The notes below the pieces were generated by a model. It searched no databases and had not been told where the DNA came from. It worked only from the letters and a program-made list of their open reading frames with translations. Shown here in pieces: positions 30,268-41,085 of a stretch of 64,000 nucleotides of DNA (positions within the stretch are counted from its first letter, which is position 1; every line of letters starts with the position of its first letter). A program made the position numbers and the translations under genes. The stretch covers positions 19,329,804 to 19,393,803 of the forward strand of contig OY804579.1 in the NCBI GenBank assembly GCA_963680875.1. The letters run 5' to 3'. The DNA comes from Bathymodiolus brooksi (taxonomy: Eukaryota > Mollusca > Bivalvia > Mytilida > Modiolidae).

Positions 30268-32692
30268 TATAACAACGTTACTCGCCCAGTTATATGTGAG
30301 GGCTAACATTTTACTCGCCCAGTTATATGTGAGGGCTAACATTTTACTCTCCCAGTTATATGTGAGTGCTAACATTTTACTCGCCCAGTTATATGTGAGA
30401 GCTAACATTTTACTCACCCAGTTATATGTGAGGACTAGCATTTTACTCGCCCAGTTATATGTGAGGACTAGTATTTTACTCGCCCAGTTATATTTCAGGA
30501 CTAGCATTTTACTCGCCCAATTATATGTGAGGGCTAACATTTTACTCGCCCAGTTATATGTGAGGGCTAACATTTTACTCGCCCAGTTATATGTGAGGAC
30601 TAGCATTTTACTCATCCAGCTATATGCGAAGGCTAACATTTTACTCGCCCAGTTATGTGTGAGGGCTAGCATTTTACTCGCCCAATTATATGTGAGGGCT
30701 AACATTTTACTCGCCCAGTTATATGTGAGGGCTAACATTTTACTCGCCCAGGTATATGTGACGGCTAGCATTTTACTCGCCCAGTTATATGTGAGGGCTA
30801 TCATTTTACTCGCCCAGTTATATGTGAGGGCTAGCATTTTACTCATCCAGTTATATGTGAGTGCTAGCATTTTACTCATCCAGTTATATGTGAGGGCTAA
30901 CGTTTTACTCGCCCAGTTATATGTGAGGGCTAGCATTTTACTCATCCAGATATATGTGAGTGCTAGCATTTTACTCACCCAGTTAAATGTGAGGACTAGC
31001 ATTTTACTCGCCCAGTTATATGGGAGGGCTAGCATTTTACTCGCCCAGCTATATGTGAGGGCTAGCATTTTACTCATCCAGTTATATGTGAGTGCTAGCA
31101 TTTTACTCATCCAGTTATATGTGAGGGCTAACGTTTTACTCGCCCAGTTATATGTGAGTGCTAGCATTTTACTCCCCAAGTTATATGTGAGGGCTAGCAT
31201 TTTACTCGCCCAGTTATATGTGAGGGCTATCATTTTACTCGCCCAGTTATATGTGAGGGCTAGCATTTTATTCATCCAGTTATGTATGAGGGCTAGCATT
31301 TTACTCATCCAGTTAATGTGAGTGCTAGCATTTTACACATCCAGTTATATGTGAGGGCTAACGCTTTACTCGCCCAGTTATATGTGAGTGCTAGCATTTT
31401 ACTCGCCCAGTTATATGCAAGGGTTAGCATTTTACTCGCCCAGTTATATGTGAGGGCTAACATTTTACTCGCCCAGTTATATGTGAGGGCTAACATTTTA
31501 CTCGCCCAGTTATATGTGAGTGCTAGCATTTTACTCGTCGAGATATATGTGAGGGCTAGCATTTTACTCACCCAGTTATATGTGAGGGCTAGCATTTTAC
31601 TCGCCAAGTGATATGTGAGGGCTAGCATTTTACTGGCCCAGTTATATGTGAGGGCTAGCATTTTACTCGCCCAGTTATATGTGAGAGCTAGCATTTTACT
31701 CATCCAGTTATATGTGAGGGCTAGCATTTTACTCGCCCAGTTAATGTGAGTGCTAGCATTTTACACATCCAGTTATATGTGAGGCCTAACGTTTTACTCG
31801 CCCAGTTATATGTGAGTGCTAGCATTTTACTCGCCCAGTTATATGCAAGGGCTAGCATTGTACTCGCCCAGCTATATGTGAGGGCTAACATTTTACTCGC
31901 CCAGCTGTATGTGACAGCTAACATTTTACTCGCCCAGTTATATGTGAGGGCTAACATTTTACTCGCCCAGTTATATGAGGGTTAACATTTTACTCGCCCA
32001 GTTATATGTAAGGGCTAACATTTTACTCGCCCAGTTATATGTGAGGACTAACATTTTACTCTCCCAGTTATATGTGAGGGCTAACATTTTACTCGCCCAG
32101 TTATATGTGAAGGCTAACATTTTACTCGTCCGGTTATATGTGAGGGTTAGCATTTTACTCGTCCAGTTATATGTGAGGGCTAACATTTTACTCGCCCAGT
32201 TGTATGTGAAGGCTAACATTTTACTCTCCCAGTTATATGTGAGTGCTAACGTTTTACTTGCCCAGTTATATGTGAGTGCTAACATGTTACTCTCCCAGTT
32301 ATATGTGAGGGCTAACATTTTACTCACCCAGTTATATGTGAGGGCTAGCATTTTACTCGCCCAGTTATATGTGAGGGCTAACATTTTACTCGCCCAGTTA
32401 TATGTGAGGGCTAACATTTTACTCTCCCAGTTATATGTGAGGGCTAACATTTTACTCTCCCAGTTATATGTGAGGGCTAACATTTTACTCGCCCAGTTAT
32501 ATTTGAGGGCTAACATTTTACTCTCCCAGTTATATGTGAGGGCTAACATTTTACTCTCCCAGTTATATGTGAGGGCTAACATTTTACTCGCCCAGTTATA
32601 TGTGAGGGCTAACATTTTACTCTCCCAGTTATATGTGAGGGCTAACATTTTACTCGCCCAGTTATATGTGAGGGCTAACATTTTACTCGCAT
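30268..32692. repeat. 33-bp tandem array, about 73 units, open on both strands
   Basis: The unit reads CGCCCAGTTATATGTGAGGG then CTAACATTTTACT. Since 33 is a multiple of three, long frames persist on both strands: 11-residue repeats LYVRANILLAQ (plus) and NWASKMLALTY (minus). The minus frame at 30178-31308 spans 376 codons. Frames break where single units are short: one base is lost at about 31313 and about 31741 (CAGTTAATGTG), and two bases at about 31976. Variants define blocks: the left and central part is rich in GCTAGC units, the right part (after 31980) almost only GCTAAC with CTCTCCCAG units. No start context, splice signal or unique domain supports a protein. Confidence 0.96.
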
Positions 32693-32735
32693 GTGGAAAA
32701 ACACTTGCATGAATGCTTCATTCACTACAAGCAGA
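32692..32735. repeat. Flank of the 33-bp array shared with 45.02-45.07 kb
   Basis: After the last unit the sequence TACTCGCATGTGGAAAAACA, CTTGCATGAATGC, TTCATTCACTA closely matches TACTCGCACGTGGAAAACAC, TTGCACGACCGC, TATTCACTA at about 45022-45068. A short dispersed sequence therefore marks the array edge, including the CTCGC that forms part of the unit itself. Confidence 0.65.
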
Positions 32736-32884
32736 TGTTCGGATCCATTAATATTAATCTAACCCCACCACTTGTTTTATTGAAGTTTATGGACCCAGCC
32801 AGTTAATTGAGTGATTATCTATAAATGCGTGCAGCGTTAGGGGTATTGATTTTTCGATTGGAAATTGGATTTTTTTTTATTGAT

Positions 32885-33143
32885 TTTTTGTGTTTTAACG
32901 CCACTTTCAACAATATTTCAGCTATATCATGGCGACCAGTTTTAGTGGTGGAGGAAGCCGGAGTACCCGGAGAGAACCACCATCCATGGGCAAGCAACTG
33001 GTAAACTTTATCACTTGCGGCTGCGAGTCGAGTGCACCCTTTTTGTAATTTACAAAGCCGGGCGCGAACCCACGCCGTATTGGTGATAGGCTTGTATGAG
33101 TTGTTAGATCCAGCGTTCTAACTCATTGAGCCGCCCGGACCCC
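32885..33143 (-). mobile_element. SINE type A body with a better preserved tRNA-like head
   Basis: In element sense the head reads GGGCGGCTCAATGAGTTAGA (A-box-like) and GGCGTGGGTTCGCGCCCGGC (strong B-box). The rest is the type A body: AAGTTTACCAGTTGC, GTTCTCTCCGGGTACTCC, GCTTCCTCCACCACTAAAAC, ATATAGCTGAAATATTGTTG, GTGGCGTTAAAACAC. The central part differs from the other copies, so this may be a subfamily with another tRNA-derived head joined to the same 3' half. Confidence 0.82.
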
Positions 33144-33317
33144 CTGGAAATTGGAAATGTTCCGACAGTTTTGTATTTTTTGTTATTCATTTTTGTACTA
33201 CTTAGTACTCCACTTTAGGCATAAGCAATCTTAATACATTTTGGTTATCCTGTGTAGGCCATTTGCTTTAAATGGTCCCAAAATCTTTAATTTATTTAAC
33301 TTTCTAAATTTTTTGAT

Positions 33318-33385
33318 TTTGAGCGTACCTAATGAAGGTTATTCCAGAAACGCCTCGTGCGCACTAATTTAGATATTGACGTTTT
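33318..33385 (+). repeat. Dispersed repeat G, copy 4
   Basis: GAGCGTACCTAATGAAGG, TTATTCCAGAAACGCCTCGT, GCGCACTAATTTAGATATTG. Here CTGATGA reads CTAATGA while GAAAC is intact. Confidence 0.65.
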
Positions 33386-34299
33386 TACTAACATTTCAGT
33401 AATACATAAAGAAGTATTAAGTAAGTAAATCTGTAGATATATCGATAGTATTTTAATTACAATTGATACCCAAGCTGCATGAAAAGGAAATAAAAACGCA
33501 AAATAAATATTTAATGCACAGTTCATGTAATATTATGACTGCAATTGTAGACTAAATATATTAAACAACATTATAGTTGTGTAATACAGTTCGATAAGAC
33601 TACTTTGTACTGATGAAAAATATACTAGCGAATATATGAAATGATACATTCTTTTCAAAATATTAACTCTAATAGTGAACACAGCGAAAAAACGTTTCAA
33701 AGGAACGTTTGAAGATACCAGAGGTATTCAGAAGCCGTAGTCTTTGTGAACTTTCTTAAAGGATTAAATATAGTTTTACGACAAAGGCCCACTGCACTGT
33801 GCATCAGTCCATCATTGCGTAATGAAACTTTCGGGTCGGAATCGGATTGTTTTCTCTCTGAAATTACGGAATTTGGTGGCTCGAATTTCCGATAACTCGA
33901 ACACATTTTGACAGTCCCTTCGAGTTCGAGCCACCGAAGTTCTACTGTAGTTATATTTCTTTGTGATATTTTAATATTACACTTACATATCCAGTCAATT
34001 TTATTACTATTGTTCCTAATGTAGGTTTCTGCTTTCGACGGTTTTAGCACGTACAAAATTTTCCACTCAAATTTTTGAGCAACTTGCTATGTCTTTAGTA
34101 AATTTACACTTTCTTTAATTAGCACACATAACATCAGAAAACTACATAAAAATCATTCGAATACATTTTGGTCATAGCTGTTGTTTGAATCTTTCTAAGC
34201 ATTTCACGTACTACCACCAACGTCGATTTCAATAGAGTGGTTCTACAAGAGATCTCGGGGGCCAACGTCACAACTCCAGTTTATAACAGGTTTATTTTT
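33386..34299. other. Unassigned sequence with an inverted repeat, no gene seen
   Basis: GGTGGCTCGAA at 33875-33885 is repeated in reverse complement (TTCGAGCCACC) at 33925-33935, a perfect 11-bp pair in a TCGAA/TTCGA-rich segment. The minus-strand frame at 33697-34056 (119 codons) crosses it. It shows no recognisable domain and looks like part of a dispersed repeat, though no second copy lies in this window. Confidence 0.35.
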
Positions 34300-34328
34300 C
34301 TACGTCACATACCGGATAGGTGACGTAG
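34300..34328. promoter_or_regulatory. Inverted pair of CRE-like sites
   Basis: CTACGTCAC (34300-34308) and its exact reverse complement GTGACGTAG (34320-34328) flank an 11-bp centre. Each contains the CREB/ATF core TACGTCA/TGACGTA. Another ACGTCAC lies about 35 bp upstream. It may be regulatory or belong to a mobile element, since repeat F follows about 130 bp later. Confidence 0.35.
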
Positions 34329-34459
34329 GCGGTGTTGTGTTGTCCTATTATGTGTATTTACGTTCCGTGTTGTGCTGTGATGCCCGTTACGATTTCCGCA
34401 TAAAAACGATGTTCATCTTTAACACCAGTTGTTTGTAGGAGGGCCCATATCTTGCTTAG

Positions 34460-34615
34460 ATTATATGTGTTTGTTTGTGTATAGTTGTGTCCAACGCATA
34501 TTGTGTTGTGTTTTTGCTTTGTTTTTCTTCGTCTTGTGTGCCCTATGTTGCCAGTTTCTCTGGAATTTCCATTTTTTTATTGCACCTTCGGTATTCTCTA
34601 ACGTTTAGTTGCTTA
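34460..34615 (-). repeat. Dispersed repeat F, copy 2
   Basis: In reverse complement this matches 17.14-17.29 kb: AACGTTAGAGAATACCGAAG, GGTGCAATAAAAA, AGAGAAACTGGCAACATAGG, CACACAAGACGAAGAAAAAC, ACACAACACAATATGCGTTG, GACACAACTATACACAAAC. This copy has the AACGTTAGAGAA start that the first copy lacks. Confidence 0.75.
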
Positions 34616-34725
34616 CATTATATTAAATGCTGTCAGATACAAATACACTGATGTAGCCACAGAAGCTTGCAATTTCATGCAACATAATTTACTTGGGTTT
34701 ACATTTCAGCAAAACAACACAAATA

Positions 34726-34901
34726 AGAGTAATAACAAAATTACCGAACTCCGAACAATCTTACAAAGGGAAAGTCAAAACTCATAAGTATATAAACAGA
34801 CAAAATCAGTCAACAACCAGAAAACTGTGAAAACCGTAATGACCCTGACTTGGTACAGGCATTTCTAAAGAAATGGTGGGTTGAATCAGATTTTAAAGCG
34901 C
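34726..34901 (-). mobile_element. Dispersed element C, copy 4
   Basis: Plus strand starts AGTAATAACAAAATTACCGA and runs GAACAATCTTACAAAGGGAA, AATCAGTCAACAACCAG, TGGTGGGTTGAATCAGATTT, ending at TTTAAAGCGC. The 5' part of the element is missing. It abuts the Tc1-like fragment directly. Confidence 0.8.
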
Positions 34902-34945
34902 AACCACACACTGCTTGCCAAACAAATATATATCTTCTGTAGCAG

Positions 34946-35070
34946 TGCCAAGGCATGGCTTTAAAATCACAGGACTTGAATCCCATTGAGCATTTCTGGA
35001 ATGAATTGAACCACAAAAACCATTCACTCTGAGACAAGCCTTACAGGAGGAACGGAACACATTCCAAGGG
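34946..35070 (+). pseudogene. Tc1/mariner-like transposase C-terminal fragment
   Basis: The plus-strand frame from 34946 reads SQDLNPIEHFWNEL and ends at TGA 35030-35032. The pattern (W/x)PxQSPDLNPIEHxW is the conserved C-terminal end of Tc1-family DDE transposases, with the E of NPIEH close to the catalytic triad's third acid. After a frame change, ALQEERNTFQG at 35036-35070 matches the ALQEEWNNI segment that follows in the family. The stop, the frame change and the absence of the catalytic D residues and inverted repeats show a dead fragment. Confidence 0.8.
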
Positions 35071-36559
35071 CCATAATTATGTAAATAAAACATTGTCTGC
35101 AATCAAGTAAAGTGGGGAACACACATTACTAGTAATTGGCCTTCTGTTATCAATTTTATTTTTGCCTTTTAAACTGGATATTTATTATGTTGCACCTTCT
35201 TTTGTTATCTTGAGTAGCATTACACCAATACCTGTTTACATAGCAATACGAACGTTAGCAATTTGTTAGGTTCAGGTATATCTTTATGTTATTGTATTTG
35301 AGTTACAATTGTGTAACTTTTGTCCCTCAGTATATATTAATTTGAAGTTTTGTTGAAGGAAGTGATTGATACATTTCAATGGCTTAAAACAGCATGAACT
35401 CATTGTTTAATTTTGCCTTATTGCCGTAAAAAGTTGTCAAGCTGTCAGCAGAAAACAGAAAACAAATAGCATAGATCCAGATTTCTGATGAGTGACTGTA
35501 TGTCGTGGAATACACGATTTCACAGTAAACGTGATTGAAAGGGAATGATTGTTCTCCATTCAGGACATTAAGTCTTTAGTTCCCACCAATATTTGACATT
35601 TAAAATGGTCTTTCCCAATGTTTGGGGTCATGCACAAGGAAGAAATACAATACAGAATGCGCTATAATAAACAATACTACAGTGATCTTGATGTGTATTT
35701 CTTCTAATGTACATTCAAGAGATTGTCAGGGGAAATTTCTGTATTCTGCTTCCAGAGAGTTCTGTTTTTGTATCTTTAGCCAGAATAGCACTACCCGTAT
35801 GTACTGTCAACAGCAAACAATTTGGATTTAACTGTTCGAAAATTTCCAATAATTTCATCTTTTGAAAATAGATGATGAAAGGTGCAATAGTTTATGGTGC
35901 AAATAGTATGGGGAACGTTACACAAGATATAATTTAGTTAAATAAATATCCAACACGTATATATATATACAGTTATATCTAATTGTAAATTCCCGATGTC
36001 GTCCTGAATATGCACGAACCATTTTCCACCGAATGTTATATTTAAGTAACCATTACAATCTTCGAAATTCGAATACAAATATATATCAGAAAAGATAACT
36101 AGATGAATTTATTCTTTGACTAAGCAGTGTTGTGAACATATAGAAAAAAATAAAATATAGGAACACGTGGTGATCACCAAGTTGGATATCTTCGGTTTTA
36201 TTTACAGACAAATAAAATAGAAAAGGGACAAAGGCAAAGGTGTTCCAGAGGAATAGGAAGTTCCTGTTATACTAATGGTGTACGTGGTAAATAACCAAGT
36301 ATCAATGAAGCATGGAACATAAAAGAAGGGGGGATAATCCACAGTTAATGACAAGTTATCCTATTTAAACCATTGTTATGCTGTAATTCGATGAAAATTA
36401 TGTAATAAATAGTTAAATATTATATTCAGTAAACATGTTTAATATTTTATTAGAAATTGATATACATTATAACTCGACATTGATAGCTAATATCTCTCAG
36501 GAATTTTACTTTGGCCTACTGATATAGATGTCTTTACATAGTGGATTGATACTCAAATA
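35071..36559. other. AT-rich intergenic sequence, no gene seen
   Basis: Frames are short; the 69-codon frame at 35622-35831 has no recognisable motif. No repeats shared with the window. Confidence 0.45.
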
Positions 36560-36964
36560 ATTACATTACTTCCGTTTTTCATTGAAATGTTACAATATGA
36601 TTGGTTATGAAGTGGTCACATGATAATAAAAGAGATGTTTTACATCCCAATAAAACTCAAACCCGAACATGCACGTCCCTCCATGACGACGTCAGATGTA
36701 AACAATCAATGGCGTAGTAATTTCCAACAGGAAATAATCTAACACAAATAAAATTCACAACGAAAAATTCAACTATATTAAATTTTGGTGTGATTTAAAT
36801 GTAATTATAAGAATTGAATGCATTTTTTGTAGTTTTATAGGCGTGTAAAAGCGTGGACCGAGGCACATTTTTTGTATGAAGAGCTAGTGGGCTTCATACA
36901 AAATGTGCTTCGGTCCACGCGTTTACACACCAATAAAACTACAAAAAAATGCATTCAATTCTTA
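36560..36964. mobile_element. 405-bp repeat ending in a long foldback, copy 1
   Basis: The first ~245 bp (TTACATTACTTCCGTTTTTC, ATTGGTTATGAAGTGGTCAC, AACTCAAACCCGAACATGC) match 47.18-47.42 kb closely. The last 157 bp fold back: arm 36808-36881 (TAAGAATTGAATGCATTTTT, GTAGTTTTATAGGCGTGTAA, GCGTGGACCGAGGCAC) pairs with arm 36892-36964 across a 10-bp loop. No coding capacity. Confidence 0.9.
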
Positions 36965-38497
36965 GTTGATATTTTACATGTAATTCATAAACTATTTGCA
37001 TGCCACATGTTGATCAAGCCATGTTCATCCTGTACTACAAACTGATTTACCATTTGCACAGGCAAATCAGAGCATTCAATAAACCTAATGACACCCCTCC
37101 TTCAATAAATATATTATTCTATTCCTGTTTTCCCTACAACATGACAGAGGTAAATATTTCAAACATCAAACATTCTAGTTTGAAACAACACTTCACACAC
37201 ATGTTTCATTTGAAGAAAAATTAATGACCAGTTCCAAAACGTTGGTGGCAGGTGATTTAACAATTATTCTACCGTTAAGTTTTCCCTTTTCTCCTTGAAC
37301 TGGCGGCCTGATATGGTGTCTACTTCGTCTTGTGAGCTGAACAGATTTCACCACTCATAGATGATTAACTGCTGGGTTTACAAAGACCACTACATGATTG
37401 GTCACCAACAAAAAGAGATTTTACTAGAGTACCTTTTCAGAATATACCCTCTAAAATAAAATCGAGCCAGTGTTTGCTTATAGTCACCAGAAGCAAGGAA
37501 CTTCGCCCATTCAAGATTAGTCTTGCTTTCATTCACTTCAAGAAAATTCCCTTCAGCAATTTGATTGAATGGTTTATGTCGTAGCAATCAAAAAACATCA
37601 ACGATCATGTAATCTGTTAACACGCACGACCGTTGTTTGATACAAGCAGATGCCAGCTCTCCGAAAGTCTGGCAATTATCTACATTGATTACTTGAAATA
37701 AAGAGCTATGCTATCGTGGATAAGAACTGTTATCGAGGTTTAAGGTACAAGGTGTTCACGTGGATGCGCAAAATATGTCTTGCAATTCTTCCACAAATTA
37801 CCATCATTACGAAACGTTTGAATTGATCCTATTGGATATGGTTTCATGTTTTGATGACTCGGTGTGAAGTACTGTTTCTGGGTTTTTTTTTACTGTTGTC
37901 AGTTGATATTTTACAGGGCACGCAGAATCGTAAAAACTGTTATCTTTTCTGATCTCAACTGCCTCTAAACTTATTTAAAGAATACATATTTTCCCTTTTT
38001 AACGAAGTTATACACCCCTTCAGTTCTCATTTTTACAGATTTATTTATTAATCTCCAATATATATATACATTACAAATACAGCTAATTATTATTAAAATA
38101 AATAAGCAATATCCTTAAACAAACAATCTAAAAAATAGCACCTTTAAAACAACTATGTCCATCAAAACACTTTAAATAAAGACAAATTGCAAATAAGGAA
38201 TTAACGATTTCAGGATAAGTGGTATAATTCTATACCAGACAATAATATTTTTTGGAAATTCAGTGTTGGACTATTTGCATTAATCAGAATTATTATTGAT
38301 ATTTCTTCAAAATGTCGTATCATCGCGTACTTTTATATGTTGAAATTAATAATGGCATATATAGATCTACAGATACTAAAGTATTAAATAAGTATTGCAT
38401 TATGATTTTCTGGTTTACATAGCACATTTTTATAATCTGACTCAAATATAGATTTGGTAGTCAGAATGTATGTTATGTTAATAAATACATGACTTAT
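36965..38497. other. AT-rich intergenic sequence with a weak coding-like frame
   Basis: The minus-strand frame at 37402-37587 includes KPFNQIAEGNFLEVNESKT and NLEWAKFLASGDYKQTLARF, less biased than its neighbours, but I recognise no family. It could be a piece of a mobile-element protein or chance. The rest shows nothing. Confidence 0.25.
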
Positions 38498-38698
38498 CGC
38501 CAGGGTTGCAACAATGGTAGCATGACGGGTGCCGCTAGTAGAGCAGGAACTGCTTACTCTTCTGGAGCATCTTTGTTCACCACCGGTTTATAATGGGGTT
38601 CGTGTTGCCATAGTTTTCTGTGTAGTGTTTTGTAGATCATTGTAATTTTGTCCTTCGGTATATGGCTTCTGATTACCCCTGTTGGCATCTTCAAATAT
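38498..38698 (+). mobile_element. Orphan 3' tail of the RT element
   Basis: Reads GGTAGCATGACGGGTGCCGC, GGAACTGCTTACTCTTCTGG, TATAATGGGGTTCGTGTTGC, TAGTTTTCTGTGTAGTGTTT and TATGGCTTCTGATTACCCCT, the same order as after the RT fragment at 43.7 kb. There is no RT sequence upstream. Confidence 0.75.
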
Positions 38699-38892
38699 TT
38701 CTTTGATTTATCATATCATATCCAAACAATGTGTCAACCATCTTTTGAAAACGAATGTAATTGATCTTTTTGTCAATATATATATTAATTTAAAGATGTG
38801 GTATTGCATAATACATAAGTTTTCAACAAAAGCGACCATACGACTTGGCGACGACCTGACTTAAACCTAAGCATAGATATAAATACTAGAGG

Positions 38893-38938
38893 CTCACCTG
38901 AGCTTGTATCGCTCACCTGAGTTTGTATCGCTCATCTG
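38893..38938. repeat. 19-bp short tandem repeat, 2.4 copies
   Basis: CTCACCTGAGCTTGTATCG at 38893-38911, CTCACCTGAGTTTGTATCG at 38912-38930, then CTCATCTG. Confidence 0.85.
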
Positions 38939-40094
38939 TTCATTCACACAATTATGGTTCAGTCAGGTTCAGATTTTCAGGGAAAACAAATATTTCATTC
39001 ATATCACATATGGTCCTATGTTACTCTTTAGTCCATTAAAATAAGACTTTTTATCCTCTCAAATAAAATGGTAAACACTACAACAAATGTGTTGTCATTC
39101 TCCTAAAAGGAATATTTCAATAGAAAAAAGGCGTACAAATCAGACACATTCTAGCCATGTTTGCTTTCAAACGGTTCAGTGGTTTTATTTTTTTAATATT
39201 TTCCCCATATGATTATATGTTAAATTTTTCCTGCCATCTTTGATTTCTGATTGCCACAAAAATTAACATTGTGTAAGGGACCCAGCAAAGAAACATTCCA
39301 TACAAGTTTGCTTTCAAATATATACTTTTTTTCAAATAACTTTTTATAGAACCATTCAATGAACATTCCTAGCAAGTTTGGTTCAAATTGCCACTGTTTT
39401 CAGAGAAGAAGATTAAAAACACAATACCAGTTTTGACACGTTTGGGTCACTTGTTTCTTTTGTGTACCTCCTATCAACAAATATTTTAGAGAATCATCCA
39501 ATGAAAATTCCTATAATGATTGGAAATTTTTACCAACAAAAGAAGAATTAAATGTAGTTTTACACTGTAATTTCAGCATAATTTTATAATCTAGGAATTT
39601 TAAAGAGTTCACGAGTTAAACACAAAACTAAATTTTTACCGTCAAAAACACAATATAATGATAATACTTTTGAAGACAAATAATTTAAGTGTATGTTTAA
39701 ATCGTGAATATTGTAAATCTGTTCTTCAAACAAATATTTTAAAATAATAACAGAAAACTACATACGTTCTCGATTTTTTGATAAAAATTCCATCAAAATC
39801 AAGCAAGAATTGACTTTAGAATAACATGTTGTTTTATATTAAATAAAAAGCAAAACATTACAATGACCGAATACTTTATGCACGTCTTTCAAAATTGTAG
39901 AATTTCTGCTTAGATAAATCACATCCATAAAATCTTAAATGACAGTGAAATGTCGTATATATGGACTTTGCATAATTGTATATCTGAAAAATGGTTAAAA
40001 TTAGTAATTAAAAATAATTTAATTGATCAGTTTAAGTAGATATGGAACTCATCCATCGAAACATCTTCAAAGTGGGGATAATTATAAACTGTTT
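38939..40094. other. AT-rich sequence, no gene seen
   Basis: No frame over 60 codons. The end of this stretch probably includes more of the LINE remnant that follows, but it is too decayed to read. Confidence 0.4.
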
Positions 40095-40284
40095 AAAAGG
40101 GAATTGAAATTCGAGATTTATTTAGACATTTTAGAAGATTTTGTAGATTTAGAACTACGAACCACAGACTACCGGTAGAAGTGGGAAGATGGAAAACAAT
40201 TATTAGAGAAAACAGGTTCTGTCATTTATGTTCAGGAAGAGAATTGGGAGACGAGAATCACTATATATATATGTACTAAGTTTT
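40095..40284 (+). pseudogene. LINE (non-LTR retrotransposon) ORF2 C-terminal fragment
   Basis: A plus-strand frame ending at TAA 40279-40281 reads ...FRTTNHRLPVEVGRW then RENRFCHLCSGRELGDENHY. The pattern sHRLxIExGRW..I.RxxRxCxxC....GDExHY is the C-terminal region seen after the RT domain in many animal LINEs; it carries the first two cysteines and the histidine of a CCHC-like motif. The final cysteine region is lost at the stop. Upstream IEIRDLFRHFRRFCR continues the match weakly. Only this end survives, as expected of a 5'-truncated, decayed LINE. Confidence 0.75.
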
Positions 40285-40360
40285 TTATGGACCTTAGAAA
40301 TCAATATTCACCTCAGCCTATAGGCTTCGGTGAATATCGTTTTCAAGGTTCATATAAACT
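40278..40360. mobile_element. Short foldback element (~83 bp) at the end of the LINE fragment
   Basis: AGTTTTTTATGGACCTT and ATATTCACCTCAGCC on the left pair with GGCTTCGGTGAATAT and AAGGTTCATATAAACT on the right around TATA. Nearly the whole sequence forms one imperfect hairpin. It overlaps the stop codon of the LINE fragment. Confidence 0.75.
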
Positions 40361-40413
40361 CGTATTGACCTCAACAAAAGACTAATTGTATAATATGAAA
40401 CTACAATTTTAAC

Positions 40414-40627
40414 AAGCCGGAGATTTTGAGCCGTAATGAAAGGGGAGGTTTGGCGCTTTGGAATCTGATTCAACCCACCATTTCTTTGGAGATGCCTGTG
40501 CCAAGTCAAGGTCATTACGGTTTTCACAGTTTTCCGGTTGTTGACTGATTTTGTCTATTTATATACTTATGACTTTTGACTTTCCCTTTGTAAGATTGTT
40601 CGGAGTTCGGTAATTTTGTTATTACCC
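40414..40627 (+). mobile_element. Dispersed element C, copy 3
   Basis: Starts AAGCCGGAGATTTTGAGCCG and ends TTGTTATTACCC with the full shared body between. About 55 bp downstream of the foldback that follows the LINE fragment. Confidence 0.8.
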
Positions 40628-41085
40628 TTATGTATTACCTTATATACTGAAGTAAATTCAAGTCCGATTTCGATAAAAAAAATTATCAATTGAAGAGGAA
40701 AAGTATGTAGTTTCAATAATTTTTAGAAGCATATTTTCAAATACTCATCATTTTAACACAAACTTAAATTATTTGTCTACATTGTGGTTTTGTGTTAATT
40801 CAATTTAGTTTTGTGATTAACTTGTATATTCTTAACATTTTTAGCTATAAAATTATATTGAAATTATAGTGTAAAACAAAATTTATATATGTATTTGTTT
40901 ATAAATCGTTTTTTGTCTTCATAACCGGACATGAATCAGGAAAATTGGAAGTTTCCGAATACTTGTGACTACTGACTATATGCGATGCTTTTCTTTAGCG
41001 ATGTCACAAAAGGGGGAAATTCCAGCCTCTTGTTCACAAAAACCCGTCATTTACCACTCACTGTTTGTCAAATTGTTCTCTCTAG
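40628..41085. other. AT-rich sequence, no gene seen
   Basis: No repeat or coding motif. Confidence 0.4.

Noticed and set aside
30178..32712. Long frames of 376, 341, 245, 236 and 140 codons on both strands
   Set aside because: They come from one 33-bp unit that is stop-free on both strands. Frames overlap each other antisense and break at unit-length changes, and no unique domain is attached.
33697..34056. 119-codon minus-strand frame
   Set aside because: It crosses a TCGAA-rich inverted repeat and has no recognisable domain. It looks like part of a dispersed repeat, with no support as a gene.
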